Assembly: GCA_900549745.1 (NCBI GenBank)
Contig: URPJ01000015.1
Location: 1-52,787, forward strand
Direction of reading: 5' to 3'
Length of the DNA stretch: 52,787 nt
Source: an uncultured Collinsella sp.
GTDB lineage: Bacteria > Actinomycetota > Coriobacteriia > Coriobacteriales > Coriobacteriaceae
In this document: positions 15,442 through 24,558 of the stretch, in pieces
How positions within the stretch are numbered: the stretch's first letter is position 1
How the letters are laid out: each line of letters begins with the position of its first letter
Notes under the pieces: generated by a model
What the model saw: only the letters and a program-made list of their open reading frames with translations
What the model was told of the DNA's origin: nothing
Database searches by the model: none
Translations under genes and position numbers: made by a program

Positions 15442-18036
15442 TTACTTGTCGGCAGCGGTCTTTTTGGTAGTCGACTTCTTCGCGGTCGTCTTCTTGGCGG
15501 CAGTTGCTTTCTTAGCCGTCGTCTTTTTGGCCGCGGTCGTCTTCTTCGCCGTGCTCGCCTTGGTCGTAGTTTTGCGGCCGCGGGCCGGCTTCTTCTCCTT
15601 GGTCGGGCAGTCCATGTTGACGCAGATACGCCACGGACCGCGCGCTGTGTTGACCACCACGATGGGAGCGCCGCACTCGGGGCAAGTCTCGCCCGTCGCC
15701 TCGAGCTTGCCGCGCGCCGGCAGCGGATAGCTCACGCCGCAGTCATCGTAGTTGGTGCAGCGGATAAAGCGCTTGCCGCTCTTCTCGCTCTTGTGCGCGA
15801 TCAGATCGCCATGGCGTCCTGCCTCGGCGCACACCTTGCACTCGCCCACCTTAAGGTCAGGCTCGTAGTTGGTGGGGCACGTGGGGTTCACGCAAATCTC
15901 GAAGGCCTTCTGGCGGAACGGCTGGCACTTAATGCGCGGCGCGCCGCACTCGGGGCACACAGCTGCCTCGCCCTCGAGCGGGCTTACCTTGACGCCGCTC
16001 GGCACCGGATAGGTCACGTCGCAGTCGGGCCAGCCCATGCAGCCAATGAAGCTGCCGCGGGTCTTGGCGCTCGTCTTCATAACCAGGTCCTTGCCGCACT
16101 TGGGGCAGGCGCCCACGCGCGCATCAGCCGTGACGGCATCGCTGATGGCGTCGCCCAGCTCCTGCGTGTGCTTGAGCAACTCGTCGAGCACGCCGGCCAG
16201 CAGCGCGCGCGAATGCGTCACGACATGCTCTTCGGTATCCTCGCCGCGCTCCACACGGGTCATATCGCCATCGAGCTCGCTGGTCATATCGGGGCTCGTG
16301 ATGCGCGGGGCAAACTGCGTCAGCGCGTCAATGATGGCGATGCCCAGCTGGCTCGGCTCAACGGGATCATTTTTGAGGTAGCGCACGGCATACAGGCGCT
16401 CGATGATGCTCGCACGCGTGGACTTGGTACCCAGGCCGCGCTTCTCCATCTCCTGCACGAGTTTGCCCTGGCTGTAGCGCGCGGGCGGCTCGGTCTGCTT
16501 GGCCTCGAGCTTAATGTCGAACACGTCGACCGTATCGCCCTGCTCCAGCGGCGGCATCTGCTCGTCGCGCTTGAGTCCGTACGGGTACGCCTCGCGGAAA
16601 CCCGGGGTCACGAGCACGTCGCCCGAAGCCACGAACGGCTCACCGTTCACATCGAGCTCGAGCTTGGTATTCTCGATGGTCGCGGGACCCATGAGCGTCG
16701 CCAGGAAGCGGCGGGCGATGAGGTCGTAGAGCTTGCGCTGGCCGCCGTCGAGCGTGGACGGATCGCCCTCGCCCGTGGGATAGATAGGCGGGTGGTCGGT
16801 GGTCTCGACTTTGCCGCGCGTAGGCTTCATGGGGCCGGCAAGCACCTTTTTGCATACGGGCGCCAGCGCCGGGTTGATCTTTGCCAGGTCGCTCACCACG
16901 GCGCCCAGATCGAGCGTCGCGGGGTACACGGTATTGTCGACACGCGGGTAGCTGATGAGACCGGCCATGTAGAGGGACTCAGCGATGCGCATGGTACGCG
17001 CAGGCGAGATGCCCTCGGCCGCGGCGGCAGCCTGCAGCGAGGTGGTCGCAAACGGCGTGGGCGGCTGCTGCTTGCGCGAGCGCTTGGTCACCGCGGCGAC
17101 GGTTGCCGTCGCGACGCCGTCAACATGGCCGTACGCCGTCTCAGCAGCATCCTTGTCGGTAAAGCGCGCCGTCTTGTGCGCGATCTTAAAGCGATCGTCC
17201 TCGGCAGCGCCCTGCGCGGCACCCATGCCGCGAATCTGCCAATAGTCCTCGGGCACAAACGCCATGCGCTCGCGCTCGCGCTCGACCACCAGGGCAAGCG
17301 TCGGCGTCTGCACGCGGCCGGCGGAGCGCACGTTACCAAAGCCGCCAAACTTGGCGAGCGTCAGGTAGCGCGTCAGCACCGCACCCCAAATGAGGTCGAT
17401 GTGCTGACGGCTCTCGCCGGCGTCGGCCAGGTTCTGGTCGAGCGAGACAAGGTTATCGAAGGCCTGCGTGATCTCGGCCTTGGTAAACGAAGAATACTGG
17501 GCGCGGGCGACCGGCAAGTCGGGCGCCACCTCGCGCACCTTGTTGAGGGCGTCCGAACCGATCAGCTCGCCCTCGCGATCGAAGTCCGTGGCAATGATGA
17601 CGCTGTCGGACTTTTTGGCGAGGTTCTTAAGCGAGCGAATGAGCTCTTTCTCGGCCGGCAGCTTAATGACGGGTGCCCAGGTGAGGTAAGGCAGACTCTC
17701 GAGCTTCCAGCCCTTAATGGAGATGCCATCGGCAAGGAACGGCTTACGCTTGGTGTCGTAAGGCGGACGCGCCAGGCCATCGGGCATGTCGGCCGGCAGT
17801 ATCTCGCCGTCCTCGGTGACCGAATACCAGCCCAGCTTTTTATCGAACAGCACGCTGTCGCAAAAATCAGGCGCAAGGATGTGACCGGCAAGGCCGATCG
17901 TCACGCACTCCTCGCCCTTCCACTCAAAACGGTAGATGGCGGTGTTGTACACCTTGTCCTTTTTAGGCTTACCCGTGGACAGCCGCTCGGCGATCTGACG
18001 CGCGGCGTCGTTTTTCTCGGCGATGATGAGCTTCAA
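15442..18036 (-). CDS. topA: Type IA DNA topoisomerase with four zinc fingers and Lys-rich tail
   Basis: 864 residues, TTG start at 18036 with AGGAG upstream. It relaxes negatively supercoiled DNA through a 5'-phosphotyrosine. The Toprim domain begins KLIIAEKNDAARQIAERL and includes ATDFDREGE. The active-site tyrosine is Tyr363 in GLISYPRVDNTVYP, wording more like archaeal-type topoisomerase I than E. coli TopA. Four C4 zinc fingers follow from about residue 640 (CPKCGKDL, CPECGAPRIKC, CKVCAEAGRHGD, CPECGAPIVV). The last ~45 residues are a KKTTAKK-repeat histone-H1-like tail that probably binds DNA. Naming as topA rather than topB is uncertain. HypB lies 54 nt upstream. Confidence 0.9.
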   Translation of the reverse strand: MKLIIAEKNDAARQIAERLSTGKPKKDKVYNTAIYRFEWKGEECVTIGLAGHILAPDFCDSVLFDKKLGWYSVTEDGEILPADMPDGLARPPYDTKRKPFLADGISIKGWKLESLPYLTWAPVIKLPAEKELIRSLKNLAKKSDSVIIATDFDREGELIGSDALNKVREVAPDLPVARAQYSSFTKAEITQAFDNLVSLDQNLADAGESRQHIDLIWGAVLTRYLTLAKFGGFGNVRSAGRVQTPTLALVVERERERMAFVPEDYWQIRGMGAAQGAAEDDRFKIAHKTARFTDKDAAETAYGHVDGVATATVAAVTKRSRKQQPPTPFATTSLQAAAAAEGISPARTMRIAESLYMAGLISYPRVDNTVYPATLDLGAVVSDLAKINPALAPVCKKVLAGPMKPTRGKVETTDHPPIYPTGEGDPSTLDGGQRKLYDLIARRFLATLMGPATIENTKLELDVNGEPFVASGDVLVTPGFREAYPYGLKRDEQMPPLEQGDTVDVFDIKLEAKQTEPPARYSQGKLVQEMEKRGLGTKSTRASIIERLYAVRYLKNDPVEPSQLGIAIIDALTQFAPRITSPDMTSELDGDMTRVERGEDTEEHVVTHSRALLAGVLDELLKHTQELGDAISDAVTADARVGACPKCGKDLVMKTSAKTRGSFIGCMGWPDCDVTYPVPSGVKVSPLEGEAAVCPECGAPRIKCQPFRQKAFEICVNPTCPTNYEPDLKVGECKVCAEAGRHGDLIAHKSEKSGKRFIRCTNYDDCGVSYPLPARGKLEATGETCPECGAPIVVVNTARGPWRICVNMDCPTKEKKPARGRKTTTKASTAKKTTAAKKTTAKKATAAKKTTAKKSTTKKTAADK

Positions 18037-18090
18037 AAGAGGCTCCTATCTCGTATCTCTACGGCTACGCCCGCCCGTATGGCGGCCGAT

Positions 18091-18774
18091 TTACGCCCTT
18101 GCTTGCTCGATCTGCCCGATGAGCCAATCGCACCAGGCGTCCATGCCCTCGCCCTTGCGCGCGCTCACGGCAAACCGCGGCGCCTGCGGATTGAGGTCAT
18201 CGAGTGTCTTAGTATACCTATCCATGTCAAAATCGAAAGCCGGGGCCACGTCGACCTTATTGAGCAGCTGCGCGCCAGCGTGCTGGAAGATGCCCGGGTA
18301 CTTGATGGGCTTGTCGTCGCCCTCGGGCACCGAGAGAATCATGATGGACAGGTTCTCGCCCAAGTCAAAGTCGACTGGGCAGACCAGGTTACCCACGTTT
18401 TCGATAAAGATGACGTCGATGTTTTCCAGACCCACAGCCTGGTCAAACGCGTCAACGGCCTCCATGATCATGTTGCCCTCGAGGTGGCACAGGCCGCCCG
18501 TGTTGATCTGGATGGCGGGCATGCCGGCTTCCTTCATGGTGATGGCGTCGACATCCGAGGCGATATCGCCCTCGATGACGGCACAGCGCAGGCCGGCCTT
18601 GTCACGCAGGCGCTCGTTGGTGCCCAGGATCGTGGTGGTCTTGCCCGAACCGGGGCTCGACAAGACGTTGATCACATAGGTGCCTGCCTCATTAAATCGC
18701 TGACGCAGCTGATCTGCCAGGCGCTCATTGCGCGACAGGATCGGCGACGCGATATCAATCGTTTTCTCAGCCAT
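18091..18774 (-). CDS. hypB: Hydrogenase/urease nickel incorporation GTPase HypB
   Basis: 227 residues. A SIMIBI-class GTPase that with HypA loads Ni into [NiFe] hydrogenase. The P-loop SSPGSGKT is at 39-46. The metal-site residues at the dimer interface are Cys96-His97 (GGLCHLEG) and Cys132 (ENVGNLVCP). NKVDVAPA is the guanine-specificity motif. It lacks both the N-terminal CxxCGC nickel site and the His-rich storage stretch found in many HypB proteins. HypA precedes it by 55 nt. No hydrogenase structural genes are in the window. Confidence 0.93.
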   Translation of the reverse strand: MAEKTIDIASPILSRNERLADQLRQRFNEAGTYVINVLSSPGSGKTTTILGTNERLRDKAGLRCAVIEGDIASDVDAITMKEAGMPAIQINTGGLCHLEGNMIMEAVDAFDQAVGLENIDVIFIENVGNLVCPVDFDLGENLSIMILSVPEGDDKPIKYPGIFQHAGAQLLNKVDVAPAFDFDMDRYTKTLDDLNPQAPRFAVSARKGEGMDAWCDWLIGQIEQARA

Positions 18775-18829
18775 ACTCAGCGCTCCTTACTTTTGCCCCT
18801 TTATACCCCGTCCCCAGGTGGCTGATGGG

Positions 18830-19186
18830 CTAATCGTCGGGGGTTTCGATTTCGATACTTGCGATGTCGAGTTCGCGGCCGTGCAGCAGGCGCACGTTGG
18901 CGCCGCCACATTGGGGACAGCGGCAATGGAAGCGATCGTGCTCAAAGACCTCCCCGCAGTCCAGACACTCGCTTTGTGGATGGACTTCCTCCACGGCAAG
19001 CTCGCAGCCTCGCGTGAGCGGGTCCTCATCGCGAAATGTCTCCCACGCAAAGTCGAGCGCCTCGCGCACAACTTCGGTCATATCCCCGATACGCAGCGTT
19101 ACCAAAACGGCGCGCGAGGCCCCCGCCCCACGCGCCGCGCGAATCACTGTATCGAGTATGCCGTTGACAATGCCAACCTCGTGCAT
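18830..19186 (-). CDS. hypA: Hydrogenase maturation nickel metallochaperone HypA
   Basis: 118 residues, normal length. The N-terminal MHE supplies the nickel ligands His2 and Glu3. The structural zinc site is Cys74-x2-Cys77 with Cys90-x2-Cys93 (an extra Cys at 88). It hands Ni to the hydrogenase large subunit together with HypB. Its ATG follows the tatC stop by 6 nt, and its ribosome site (GAGGAG) lies in the tatC end, so it is translationally linked to the Tat genes. Confidence 0.93.
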   Translation of the reverse strand: MHEVGIVNGILDTVIRAARGAGASRAVLVTLRIGDMTEVVREALDFAWETFRDEDPLTRGCELAVEEVHPQSECLDCGEVFEHDRFHCRCPQCGGANVRLLHGRELDIASIEIETPDD

Positions 19187-19192
19187 ACCGAT

Positions 19193-19984
19193 TTACTCCT
19201 CGTCGTCCTCATCGTCCGAGAACAGGTCCAGACGGCTCACAAACAAGCCCTCCTTGCCCTCGCGCGCGGTAATGACCACGCGGGCAATGGCGAGCGAAAT
19301 CTCGTAGAGCGAGAGCAGGGCACCATACATGAGGCCCAGCGTAACGGGCGAGCCGTCGGGCGTAATCACAGCCGAGCCCACAAGCAGGCCCACGTACACG
19401 TAGCGCCAGGCGCCGCGGAAGGCCGCGTAGGACACGATGTGGAAGACGGACAGGTAGAAGATGATAAGCGGCAGCTCAAACGCCACGCCAAAGCCGATCA
19501 TAAAGAGCAGCTCCATGTTGACGTAGTTCTCCAGGTCGGGCAGCGCCGTGGCGACGGCCGAGGTCTCGCCGATAAGCCACTCAAAGCCCGCCGGGATGAT
19601 GATGAAATAGCAGAAGATGGCGCCCAGGAAGAACAGCACCGTCGAGGCGAGCACCGTGGGCACGACCCATTTGCGCTCGTTGGGACGCAGCGCCGGCAGG
19701 AAAAATGCTAGAATCTGCCAGATGATCATGGGCGTGCACATGACCACGGCCATCTTGATGGCCAGCGAGAAGCGCAGGCCAAAGCCGCCGAGCGTGGTGG
19801 TGATGTAGAACTTACCGTCCGGCACAAAGGAGCGGATGGGGTCTTCCAGGATGTCGAGCACCACGGGCGTGGCGAAATACAGCACGATGGCGGCGGCAAA
19901 CACCGACACGACCACGATAGTCAGGCGGCGACGGAGCTCTCCCAGGTGATCGAAGAGCGGCATGCGCGCAGGTCCGATAGGCAT
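19193..19984 (-). CDS. tatC: Twin-arginine translocase subunit TatC
   Basis: 263 residues, the usual size, with six predicted helices. The N-terminal cytoplasmic segment PLFDHLGELRRRLTI contains the conserved signal-binding Glu, and the FALPALRPNERK-like loop follows helix 2. It recognises RR signal peptides and with TatA/B moves folded proteins across the membrane. The last ~15 residues are very acidic. Its ATG overlaps the tatB stop codon by one base. Confidence 0.95.
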   Translation of the reverse strand: MPIGPARMPLFDHLGELRRRLTIVVVSVFAAAIVLYFATPVVLDILEDPIRSFVPDGKFYITTTLGGFGLRFSLAIKMAVVMCTPMIIWQILAFFLPALRPNERKWVVPTVLASTVLFFLGAIFCYFIIIPAGFEWLIGETSAVATALPDLENYVNMELLFMIGFGVAFELPLIIFYLSVFHIVSYAAFRGAWRYVYVGLLVGSAVITPDGSPVTLGLMYGALLSLYEISLAIARVVITAREGKEGLFVSRLDLFSDDEDDEE

Positions 19985-20565
19985 TACTCATCGCCTCCCT
20001 TCGAGGCGTCGGCGGCAGCGGCGTCGTCCTCGGCCTCGAGCTCGCGGGCGAGCTGGTCGACGACGGCCTTGCGCTTGCGGGGACGACGGGCGTAGAGGTC
20101 GGCCGTCGTGGGCTCTACCGGCTCGGGCTCGGGCTCCGGTTCTGCAGCAGGCTCGGGCTCGACGACAGGCTCGGCGGCAGCGGCAGGCTCGGCACCCTCG
20201 GTCTCCTCAGCAGCACCCTCGCCCTCGGCGGCAGCCTCGCTCGCGGCCTTCTCGGCAGCAAGGCGGGCACGGCGCTCGGCAAAGGTCTCCTTCTTGGCGG
20301 GCGCTGCCGTCTCGGCGGCATCCTTGTCCGCATCGGAATCGTCATCGACGGCAGTCTTCTTGGGCTTGACCGGTGCCGAAGCGGCCTCACTTACCGGATC
20401 GATAATCTCAGACTGAACAACGGCCGTCATCTTTTCCTGCGTCTCGCGGAACTGACGGATGGCACGGCCGATCGTGCGGCCCATCTGCGGGAGCTTATCC
20501 GGGCCAAACAGCAAAAAGCCGAAGACCACGATGATCGCGAGCTCACCCTCTCCAATACCAAACAC
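19984..20565 (-). CDS. tatB: Sec-independent translocase TatA/TatB family protein
   Basis: 193 residues from the GTG at 20565, chosen because GGAGG lies 5 nt upstream and the protein then begins MFGIGEGELAIIVVFGFLLF, the family start. The nearby ATG is in another frame. One short N-terminal helix is followed by the FGPDKLPQMGRTIGRAIRQF hinge and amphipathic helix. A long Glu/Ala/Pro tail of ~130 residues ends with an Arg/Lys-rich patch. Length favours TatB; TatA and TatB cannot be firmly separated here. First gene of tatB-tatC-hypA-hypB. A TATACT on the minus strand near 20642-20647 could be its -10. Confidence 0.88.
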   Translation of the reverse strand: MFGIGEGELAIIVVFGFLLFGPDKLPQMGRTIGRAIRQFRETQEKMTAVVQSEIIDPVSEAASAPVKPKKTAVDDDSDADKDAAETAAPAKKETFAERRARLAAEKAASEAAAEGEGAAEETEGAEPAAAAEPVVEPEPAAEPEPEPEPVEPTTADLYARRPRKRKAVVDQLARELEAEDDAAAADASKGGDE

Positions 20566-20718
20566 ACATACCTCCAAGGCTCGATGTGAGTCGAGCCCGC
20601 ACCGCGCCATTCGGCCGGAACTCGTCTATTCATTCGGTCAAGTATAGCGCCCGGACGCCGAAACGTCCGAGCGCATCACAAACATATGCCAAACGGCACG
20701 CCCCCTTTGGGGCAGGGC

Positions 20719-21033
20719 TTATGCCGCCGTGATCGAAATCTCCTGGTCGACACCCAACAGCTGAACCACGCGCATCACCGGGGGCTGTACATTGGTGCAG
20801 CTAAAGCGCTTGCCGTGGTCGACCGCGTGGTGCGCGGCGCCCACGAGCACGCCAATGCCCGTCGAATCGATGTAGCTCACCTGGGCAAAATCGAGCTCAA
20901 CGGCCTCAGTGGGCTGCTCGAGCGCCAGGTCGATGGCATTGCGCAGGCTATCGGCGTTAGAGATATCGATCTCGCCAGTCACCTTAATGGTGTAGAGCTC
21001 TGGCGTGGGGTTAGTGGAAATACCCAAATCCAT
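20719..21033 (-). CDS. STAS-domain anti-sigma factor antagonist-like protein
   Basis: 104 residues, a complete single STAS domain as in SpoIIAA/RsbV. Phosphorylatable Ser57 lies in YIDSTGIGVL. In such systems a kinase anti-sigma factor phosphorylates this Ser, and the dephosphorylated form frees a sigma factor. No RsbW-like kinase or sigma factor gene is adjacent, so the partner is unknown. GGAGCG precedes the ATG. Confidence 0.9.
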   Translation of the reverse strand: MDLGISTNPTPELYTIKVTGEIDISNADSLRNAIDLALEQPTEAVELDFAQVSYIDSTGIGVLVGAAHHAVDHGKRFSCTNVQPPVMRVVQLLGVDQEISITAA

Positions 21034-21084
21034 GTATACGCTCCTTTATGTATCGAAAGTGCGGATAGTACGGGAAGCCGCGCG

Positions 21085-22389
21085 TTAGGCGCGCTCGGCA
21101 CGCGCAAGCTCGGCAGCGACAAGCTTAACGGCCAGCACCAGCACATCGAGCGCGGCCTCCAGGTCCTCGACCGTGGGATAGCTTGGCGCGATGCGGATGT
21201 TGGTGTCGCGCGGGTCCTTGCCATAGGGCCAGGTAGCACCGGCCGGCGTGAGCTTGACGCCCAAGTCGGCGCAAAGCGCGGCGACCTTCTGGGCCGAGCC
21301 CTCGGGACCATCAAAGCTTACAAAGTAGCCGCCGCGGGGGTGCGTCCAGGTGGCGCAGCCCGTGTCGCCCAAGCCCTCGGTGAGCTTGCGCTCGACGGCC
21401 TCAAAGCGCGGGCGCAAAAACTCAGCATGCTTTTTCATGTGCTCCTTGACCGCCTCGATGGTGGGAAGGAAGCGCACGTGACGCAGCTGGTTGAGCTTAT
21501 CGGCGCTGATGAGGCCGGCCTTCAGGCGCTTGGAGAACTCGGCGATGACCGCGGGGCTCGCACCGATGAAGCCGATGCCGGCACCCGGGAAGGTAATCTT
21601 GGACGTCGAGGCAAAAGCCACCACGCGGTCCTCGGTGCCCGCCGCGCGAGCGAGGTCGAAGATATTGGCGAGCTCGTCGGTCTCGTCGTACAGGTCGTGC
21701 ACGCAGTAGGCGTTGTCCCAGAAGATGCGGAAATCGGGCGCGGCCGTGGGCATCTCGACCAGGCGACGCACGGTGTCCTCGCTAAAGGTGATGCCCGTGG
21801 GGTTGGAATACTTGGGCACGCACCAGATGCCCTTGATGGAGTCGTCGGCGGCAACGAGGCGCTCGACCTCGTCCATGTCGGGGCCGTTGTCGGTCATCGC
21901 GACGGGGACGTTCTCGATACCCAGGTCGGCGGTGATGCCAAAGTGGCGGTCGTAGCCGGGAACGGGGCACAGGAACTTGACCTTCTTGCCGTCGTGCGCG
22001 GCCTCGTAGGTGTCCCAGGGCTCGCTGCCGCACGAACCGCAACGCCAGAACATGCCGGCGATGTCGTGCTCGATCAAAAGGCTCGACGAACCCAGCACGA
22101 GCGTCTGCTCGGCGGGGCAGCCCAGGAACTCCCCTGCCAACTTGCGTGCCGAAGGAATACCCTCAAAACAGCCGTAATTGGAGCAGTCGACGTTACCGTC
22201 GTGCAAATCGGCGTCGGCGTTGAGGATATCAAGCATGGGGCGCGAGATGTCCACCTGGGAGGGCGACGGCTTGCCGCGGGCCATGTCGAGCGCCAGGCCC
22301 TTGGCCTTGACCTCGGCGACCTCGGCTTTGAGTGCCTCGATAGCGGCATCGAGTTCGGTGGTTTCCATCTTCTGGTAGATCGTCTGCAT
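21085..22389 (-). CDS. PLP-dependent aminotransferase, aspartate aminotransferase Ic-like
   Basis: 434 residues. Fold-type I aminotransferase with cofactor Lys264 in FASTSKITFPGAG, SNPTGI at 195-200 and DNAYCVHDL at 225-233. The wording, including ALDMARGKPSPSQVDISRPM and HPRGGYFVSF, matches the MocR-like/type Ic aspartate aminotransferase group (PF12897-type). These transfer the amino group between aspartate and 2-oxoglutarate, although some members act on other amino acids. CGAAAGG lies before the ATG, and a TATACT on the minus strand at about 22430-22435 is a likely -10. Confidence 0.88.
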   Translation of the reverse strand: MQTIYQKMETTELDAAIEALKAEVAEVKAKGLALDMARGKPSPSQVDISRPMLDILNADADLHDGNVDCSNYGCFEGIPSARKLAGEFLGCPAEQTLVLGSSSLLIEHDIAGMFWRCGSCGSEPWDTYEAAHDGKKVKFLCPVPGYDRHFGITADLGIENVPVAMTDNGPDMDEVERLVAADDSIKGIWCVPKYSNPTGITFSEDTVRRLVEMPTAAPDFRIFWDNAYCVHDLYDETDELANIFDLARAAGTEDRVVAFASTSKITFPGAGIGFIGASPAVIAEFSKRLKAGLISADKLNQLRHVRFLPTIEAVKEHMKKHAEFLRPRFEAVERKLTEGLGDTGCATWTHPRGGYFVSFDGPEGSAQKVAALCADLGVKLTPAGATWPYGKDPRDTNIRIAPSYPTVEDLEAALDVLVLAVKLVAAELARAERA

Positions 22390-22538
22390 GGGTGCGACCT
22401 TTCGCGAAGCGGGACGTTGCAGTTCGTCTAAGTATAGACCGCCACCGCCGCAACGTTATGAAGCCGTGATAGATTAAGTCCATCGCAATAAATTACGAAT
22501 CGCCGCGCATGCCGGCGTAGGGCGCCCAAGGAGGCACT

Positions 22539-22793
22539 ATGGAGTATGGATCGTTCCAGGCCGAGGAATTCGGCGACTTGCAGCGCCTGGTCGACGGACT
22601 GTTTTACGACCGCCACGCCATCGACCGTCTGGACCTGATCGTACAGGCCGAAATCTTGGACCTGGCGCCCGATCTCATGGAGATCGTCAACCTGCTACCG
22701 CCCGGCTATTACGACCGCCAGTCACTTTGCGACCAGCTCAACTCCGCCTTGGCCGCCCACGGCTGGGGTGCCGTCTACGGAACGGTGGAATAA
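22539..22793 (+). CDS. Small conserved-looking hypothetical protein
   Basis: 84 residues with a strong AAGGAGG ribosome site before the ATG. Acidic and soluble, mostly helical, with a PPGYYDRQSLCDQLNSAL segment near the end; no metal or catalytic motif is visible. It is divergent from the aminotransferase gene and followed by the copy B repeat, whose right end makes a terminator on this strand. Function unknown. Confidence 0.7.
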   Translation: MEYGSFQAEEFGDLQRLVDGLFYDRHAIDRLDLIVQAEILDLAPDLMEIVNLLPPGYYDRQSLCDQLNSALAAHGWGAVYGTVE

Positions 22794-22853
22794 GCCTCGA
22801 GGCCGACGATTTGGCCAGTTTCCCGACCCTGGCGAGGCTTGTTTTAGGGCTTG

Positions 22854-23081
22854 TGGCCAAAAAAGGGCAAATATGAGTACTGTTACCTTTTTAGTAGCAG
22901 CGATTCTCGGTCGAAATCGGCAAAACTCGACTTGAAACTCCCTAATCACCGTCAGCTAGCGCCAAATTGGAAGTCGATGGTCACTCATTAACGTACAGTT
23001 CTTATAACTTTGTTCATTATTTTCCGCACCTAAAATGATACGCCGTTTGTGACAGTACTCACAAACGGCGTTTTTTGGCCA
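22854..23081. repeat. MITE-like inverted-repeat element, copy B (228 bp)
   Basis: Ends TGGCCAAAAAA and TTTTTTGGCCA. GAGTACTGT is present near both ends, as in copy A at 8199-8415. The interior shares TTTGTTCATTAT and a TCTCGG segment with copy A but otherwise differs. The left arm matches copy A closely (GCAAATATGAGTACTGT). The right arm has been replaced by a hairpin terminator. It lies between convergent genes. No ORF or transposase. Confidence 0.75.
23041..23076 (+). terminator. Rho-independent terminator in repeat copy B
   Basis: Perfect 12-bp stem CGCCGTTTGTGA/TCACAAACGGCG with loop CAGTAC, followed by TTTTTT on the plus strand. It would end transcripts of the 84-residue protein gene about 250 nt upstream. 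Confidence 0.85.
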
Positions 23082-23166
23082 CGGGGGTATCTGGCAGTGG
23101 GCCAGTAGCACCCTGATCCGAGTTTCGAACGCATCCAAACCGGTTCTGGTGTCTGTTTTCGAGCTT

Positions 23167-24525
23167 TTACTCGTCCTTGGGCGCGGGGTGCTTGCAGACC
23201 ACGCTCATGTAGATCATGCCGAGCACGGCGGCGGTGACCGAACCGGCAAGGATGGCGGCCTTGGCAGCCAGAACCTCAAACTGGGCCGTCGGGAAGGCAA
23301 GACCGCTAATGAGAATCGACATGGTGAAGCCGATGCCGCCCAGAATGCCCACACCGGCAATCATGTGCCAGTTAACGTTATGCGGCAGCTCGCAGACCCT
23401 AAACTTAACCAGGGCAAACGTCATGCCAAAGATGCCGATCGGCTTGCCCAGCAGCATGCCAAAGTACACGCCGAGCGTCACCGGGTCGGTGAGCAGCGTG
23501 CTCATATCCACACCCACTAGGCGAACCTGTGCGTTCACGAACGCAAAGATCGGCAGAATCACAAAGTTGACCGGCGTGGAGATCAGACGCTCCATGCGGA
23601 TGAGCGGCGGGGTCACGCGGTGCATGACGCGCTCGACCCTGGTGGTCGAGACGGTAAAGTCATGCTGGCCCAGGATGTGTGCCTCGTCGTCGTAGCGGTC
23701 ATCGAGCAGCGGCAGGCACTCGCCCAACCAATCGGTGAGGCTATCGAGCTTGACGCCGCACTTGGCCGGAATGGTAAAGGCCAAGATGACGCCGGCGAGC
23801 GTGGCGTGTACGCCGCTCTTAAACATGCAGAACCACAACAGCAGACCCAGTACCGAATACGGGGCAAGACGGTAATGCTGCGTCTTGTTGAGCCACACGA
23901 GCGCGCAGGTCACAAGCGCGGCGGCGCCCAACCAAAACGGATTGGGACTCTGACCGTAGAAGATAGCGATTGCGGCAATGGAGATGAGGTCGTCGGCGAT
24001 GGCGAGCGTCGAGAAGAACACGCGCACGCCGTTGGGCACGCGATTGCCCAAAAGCGACAGCACGCCCAGCGCAAAGGCAATATCGGTTGCCATGGGGATG
24101 GCCCAACCGTTGCGGGCGCCGGCATGGTTAAAGATCAGGTAGATGCAGGCGGGAACGACGACGCCACCCACGGCCGCCAGCATGGGAAGCATGGCCTGAC
24201 GCGGATTCTTGAGCTCGCCGACCGTCATCTCGTACTTAAGCTCAATACCCACCAACAAAAAGAAAATCGCCATGAGAAAGTCGTTGACGAAAAGCTCAAC
24301 GGTGAGACCGGCCGTAAGGTTGCCCAGACCCACATACAGCGGGGTCTCCAAAAAGTGATGGATGGCCTCGTAGGCATCGGTATTGGCGCAAATGACGGCG
24401 GCGATGGCGGCGAAGACCATGACGGCGGCGGAAATCGTGCCGTTCTCGGCGATGCGCTCCCAGATGTCGTGACGCTCAAAACGCTTGCGCTCACGGACGT
24501 TGAACAGCTGCTCGGGTGCTGCCAT
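23167..24525 (-). CDS. nhaA: Na+/H+ antiporter NhaA
   Basis: 452 residues (E. coli NhaA 388), about twelve predicted helices. It exchanges internal Na+ for external protons. The ion-site aspartates are visible as Asp148 (ATDIAFALG) and Asp178-Asp179 (AIADDL), equivalent to Asp133 and Asp163-164 of E. coli. The extra length is an N-terminal extension and a central cytoplasmic loop (around SLTDWLGECLPLLDDRYDDE). GAAAGGAG precedes the ATG. A terminator-type hairpin sits in its leader (24559-24592). Confidence 0.95.
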   Translation of the reverse strand: MAAPEQLFNVRERKRFERHDIWERIAENGTISAAVMVFAAIAAVICANTDAYEAIHHFLETPLYVGLGNLTAGLTVELFVNDFLMAIFFLLVGIELKYEMTVGELKNPRQAMLPMLAAVGGVVVPACIYLIFNHAGARNGWAIPMATDIAFALGVLSLLGNRVPNGVRVFFSTLAIADDLISIAAIAIFYGQSPNPFWLGAAALVTCALVWLNKTQHYRLAPYSVLGLLLWFCMFKSGVHATLAGVILAFTIPAKCGVKLDSLTDWLGECLPLLDDRYDDEAHILGQHDFTVSTTRVERVMHRVTPPLIRMERLISTPVNFVILPIFAFVNAQVRLVGVDMSTLLTDPVTLGVYFGMLLGKPIGIFGMTFALVKFRVCELPHNVNWHMIAGVGILGGIGFTMSILISGLAFPTAQFEVLAAKAAILAGSVTAAVLGMIYMSVVCKHPAPKDE

Positions 24526-24558
24526 GGGCGGCTCCTTTCACGGGAAGGCTCCCGTCTT

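Noticed and set aside
15424..18825. Very long plus-strand open frame (over 1100 codons) opposite topA and hypB
   Set aside because: It is the antisense of two clearly recognised genes; GC-rich codon use suppresses stops on the other strand. The product is low-complexity with no recognisable domain.
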